NCBI GenBank assembly: GCA_009704705.1
Contig: WLDR01000071.1
Span: 1-7,184, forward strand
Length of the DNA stretch: 7,184 nt
DNA from: Actinomycetota bacterium
Lineage (GTDB): Bacteria > Actinomycetota > Actinomycetes > Actinomycetales > Microbacteriaceae
Direction of reading: 5' to 3'
A program made the position numbers and the translations under genes. Under the pieces are notes generated by a model, which saw only the letters and a program-made list of their open reading frames with translations, searched no databases and was not told the DNA's origin. The number at the start of each line of letters is the position of its first letter. The first letter of the stretch is position 1. This document shows, piece after piece, positions 5,345-7,184 of this stretch.

Positions 5345-6820
5345 GTGGTCTCCACCGCTCTTGCGCTTGACTTCAAGGTTGCCGACCTCTCACTCGGAAC
5401 AGCCGGTCGCCACCAAATTCGACTTGCCGAGAATGAGATGCCCGGCCTCATGGCATTGCGTGAGGAATTCGCTGCATCTCAGCCACTTGCCGGGGCCCGC
5501 ATTTCGGGGTCGTTGCACATGACCGTTCAGACGGCCGTCTTGATTGAGACGCTCGTTGCGCTTGGTGCGCGTGTTCGATGGGCATCCTGCAACATTTTCT
5601 CGACGCAAGACGAAGCGGCTGCTGCGATTGTCATCGGACCAAACGGAACGGTCGAAAAGCCGTCTGGGGTTCCGGTATTCGCGTGGAAGGGCGAGACGCT
5701 CGAGGAGTACTGGTGGTGCACGGAGCGAATCTTTGACTGGAGCTCGGAGGCGGCACGTGAGGGCGCATCGTTCATCGGACCAAACCTGATTCTCGACGAC
5801 GGTGGAGATGCAACGTTGCTCGTTCACAAGGGACGGGAGTTCGAAATCGCCGGTTCCGTTCCGGCAACTGGCCCCGATGATTCGGCCGAGTACGCCGTCG
5901 TTCTCGACCTCTTGCGTTCTACCCTGGCCTCGACGCCAAACCGGTGGACCACTGTGGCCACGGAGCTACGCGGGGTCAGCGAAGAAACGACCACGGGAGT
6001 GCACCGACTCTACGAATTGGCGAAGTCGGGCGAGCTGTTGTTTCCTGCGATCAACGTCAACGATGCAGTCACGAAGAGCAAGTTTGACAACAAGTACGGC
6101 ATTCGCCACTCACTGCCGGATGGCCTGAACCGGGCAACCGACGTGCTGATGGGCGGCAAGGTTGCGCTGGTCTGCGGTTACGGCGATGTGGGCAAAGGAT
6201 GCGCAGAGGCACTTCGCGGTCAAGGCGCGCGCGTTATCGTCACCGAGATTGATCCGATCTGTGCGCTGCAGGCCGCCATGGATGGCTTCCAGGTGAGCCG
6301 AATCGAGGATGTTCTCGGTGAGATCGACATTTTTGTCACCGCGACCGGCAACAAAGATATCATCACGGTTGATCACCTGATGGGCATGAAGCACATGGCC
6401 ATCGTCTCGAACGTGGGACACTTCGATAACGAAATCGATATGGCCTCGCTGGAGAGCCTGCCCGGTGCGACGCGAGTAGAAATCAAGCCTCAGGTTCACG
6501 AGTGGCGCATGCCCACAGGGCGCAGCATCCTTGTTCTCAGTGAGGGCCGACTGATGAACCTGGGCAACGCGACCGGCCACCCGTCCTTCGTGATGAGCGC
6601 CTCGTTCACAAACCAGGTGCTTGCTCAAATTGAGTTGCACGTTCGAAACGAGAACTACCCCGTCGGCGTATACGTGTTGCCGAAGGAGCTCGACGAAAAG
6701 GTCGCCCGACTTCATCTCGACGCATTGGGTGTGAAGCTCACGAAACTTTCGTCAGCACAGGCGAGCTATATCGGCGTTCCTGTGAACGGCCCCTACAAAG
6801 TTGACCACTACCGTTACTAG
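5345..6820 (+). CDS. ahcY: S-adenosylhomocysteine hydrolase (adenosylhomocysteinase)
   Basis: 491 residues from the GTG at 5345, the usual length for actinobacterial enzymes. It reversibly hydrolyses S-adenosylhomocysteine to adenosine and homocysteine in the cytoplasm, relieving product inhibition of methyltransferases and feeding methionine regeneration. Visible motifs: S-L-H-M-T-V-Q-T-A at 56-64 and C-N-I-F-S-T-Q-D-E at 82-90 (substrate domain); K-F-D-N-K-Y-G at 246-252; the NAD+ loop G-Y-G-D-V-G-K-G at 278-285 (GxGxxG); the acidic E301-I-D that follows the next strand; S-N-V-G-H-F at 355-360; and the C-terminal P-Y-K-V-D-H-Y-R-Y, which in this family completes the neighbouring subunit's NAD+ site. 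The active form in the family is a tetramer with tightly bound NAD+. The segment around 135-190 includes an insertion found in many bacterial and eukaryotic forms but not in the shortest ones. It lies 43 bp after manB and 39 bp before the MtrA-like gene, all on one strand; no riboswitch fits in the short leader. Confidence 0.97.
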   Translation: MVSTALALDFKVADLSLGTAGRHQIRLAENEMPGLMALREEFAASQPLAGARISGSLHMTVQTAVLIETLVALGARVRWASCNIFSTQDEAAAAIVIGPNGTVEKPSGVPVFAWKGETLEEYWWCTERIFDWSSEAAREGASFIGPNLILDDGGDATLLVHKGREFEIAGSVPATGPDDSAEYAVVLDLLRSTLASTPNRWTTVATELRGVSEETTTGVHRLYELAKSGELLFPAINVNDAVTKSKFDNKYGIRHSLPDGLNRATDVLMGGKVALVCGYGDVGKGCAEALRGQGARVIVTEIDPICALQAAMDGFQVSRIEDVLGEIDIFVTATGNKDIITVDHLMGMKHMAIVSNVGHFDNEIDMASLESLPGATRVEIKPQVHEWRMPTGRSILVLSEGRLMNLGNATGHPSFVMSASFTNQVLAQIELHVRNENYPVGVYVLPKELDEKVARLHLDALGVKLTKLSSAQASYIGVPVNGPYKVDHYRY

Positions 6821-6859
6821 GGTTGTTCATACGAATCCGCTGAGGGAATCGAGGCGAAC

Positions 6860-7184
6860 ATGACACACCGCATCCTTGTGGTGGACGACGAGGAAATCAT
6901 CCTCGAGATGGTCGCGATTGCACTCAATGACCGGGGCTATGAGCCGATCGTGTGTAGTAGCGGTGAGGATGCCCTCGCCGCGTTCCGCGAAGCCAAACCT
7001 GACTTGGTGCTGCTCGACATTCAGTTGCCCGGCAAAGACGGCATCGCAATTTGCCGAGAGATTCGTGCCGAGTCGGGCACGCCCATCATCATGTTGACCG
7101 CCAACGGCGAGACCGACAGCCTGGTTCTCGCGCTGGAGGCCGGTGCAGACGACTACATCGTCAAGCCATACAAGTCGGAAGAGC
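6860..7184 (+). CDS. mtrA: OmpR-family response regulator, MtrA-like (receiver domain; 3' end outside window)
   Basis: 108 codons are visible before the window ends, covering nearly the whole receiver domain. Acidic pocket residues Asp9 and Asp10, phospho-acceptor Asp53 (in V-L-L-D-I), Thr80 and Lys102 are all present. The stretch E-A-G-A-D-D-Y-I-V-K-P-Y at 93-104 is typical of OmpR-type regulators and very close to M. tuberculosis MtrA as I remember it. The winged-helix DNA-binding domain should follow beyond the window. In Actinobacteria MtrA, phosphorylated by the membrane kinase MtrB, controls cell-wall, division and osmotic-response genes. The ATG at 6860 is preceded by GAGG at 6851-6854, spaced 5 nt, so the start is clear. 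It sits 39 bp after ahcY; a nearby ahcY is common in Actinobacteria, though in M. tuberculosis tmk lies between. The MtrA identity rests on the receiver sequence and the location, and mtrB and lpqB next downstream would confirm it. Confidence 0.85.
   Translation, partial: MTHRILVVDDEEIILEMVAIALNDRGYEPIVCSSGEDALAAFREAKPDLVLLDIQLPGKDGIAICREIRAESGTPIIMLTANGETDSLVLALEAGADDYIVKPYKSEE

Noticed and set aside
6801..6836. TTGACC followed by TACGAA as a promoter for the mtrA-like gene
   Set aside because: The spacer would be 23 nt and TTGACC encodes the invariant V-D-H of the AhcY C-terminus, so the match is explained by coding constraint.

Overview
This window looks like an ordinary core-chromosome segment of an actinobacterium, most likely a member of the Microbacteriaceae or a close relative. 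The evidence is the moderately high G+C, the frequent GTG starts, and a gene order that matches a block conserved across Actinobacteria. From memory, Mycobacterium tuberculosis has whiB2 - Rv3259 (opposite strand) - Rv3258c - manB ... sahH ... mtrA - mtrB. The exact genus cannot be decided from the sequence.

Layout from left to right: (1) the 3' part of a multi-pass membrane protein, probably the C-terminal half of an actinobacterial family 2 glycosyltransferase (2-1606, cut by the window edge); (2) overlapping it by 17 nt, a secreted or membrane-anchored DUF5719-type protein (1590-3170); (3) on the minus strand and convergent with it, a small protein of the actinobacterial 'metallopeptidase family' (3189-3632); (4) a 45-bp divergent gap with a -10-like hexamer on each strand; (5) a 69-residue DUF3499 protein with four possible metal ligands (3678-3887); (6) overlapping it by 11 nt, manB, phosphomannomutase/phosphoglucomutase (3877-5301); (7) after 43 bp, ahcY, S-adenosylhomocysteinase (5345-6820); (8) after 39 bp, the receiver domain of an OmpR-type response regulator that closely resembles MtrA (6860 to the window end, cut).

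Themes: the first half is about the cell envelope (a membrane glycosyltransferase-like protein, an exported partner of unknown function, and ManB, which makes mannose-1-phosphate for GDP-mannose and mannosylated glycans). AhcY clears S-adenosylhomocysteine for the methyl cycle. MtrA, with its kinase MtrB presumably just beyond the window, controls cell-wall and division genes in Actinobacteria.

The coding density is very high. No gene-free stretch exceeds 50 bases, and I see no RNA genes, mobile elements, CRISPR arrays or attachment sites. I found no clear novel system. The points most worth a second look are the apparent loss of metal-binding residues in the 'metallopeptidase', two GTG starts with no Shine-Dalgarno that each sit exactly 6 nt after a TANNNT hexamer (possible leaderless mRNAs), and the uncharacterised glycosyltransferase/DUF5719 pair.
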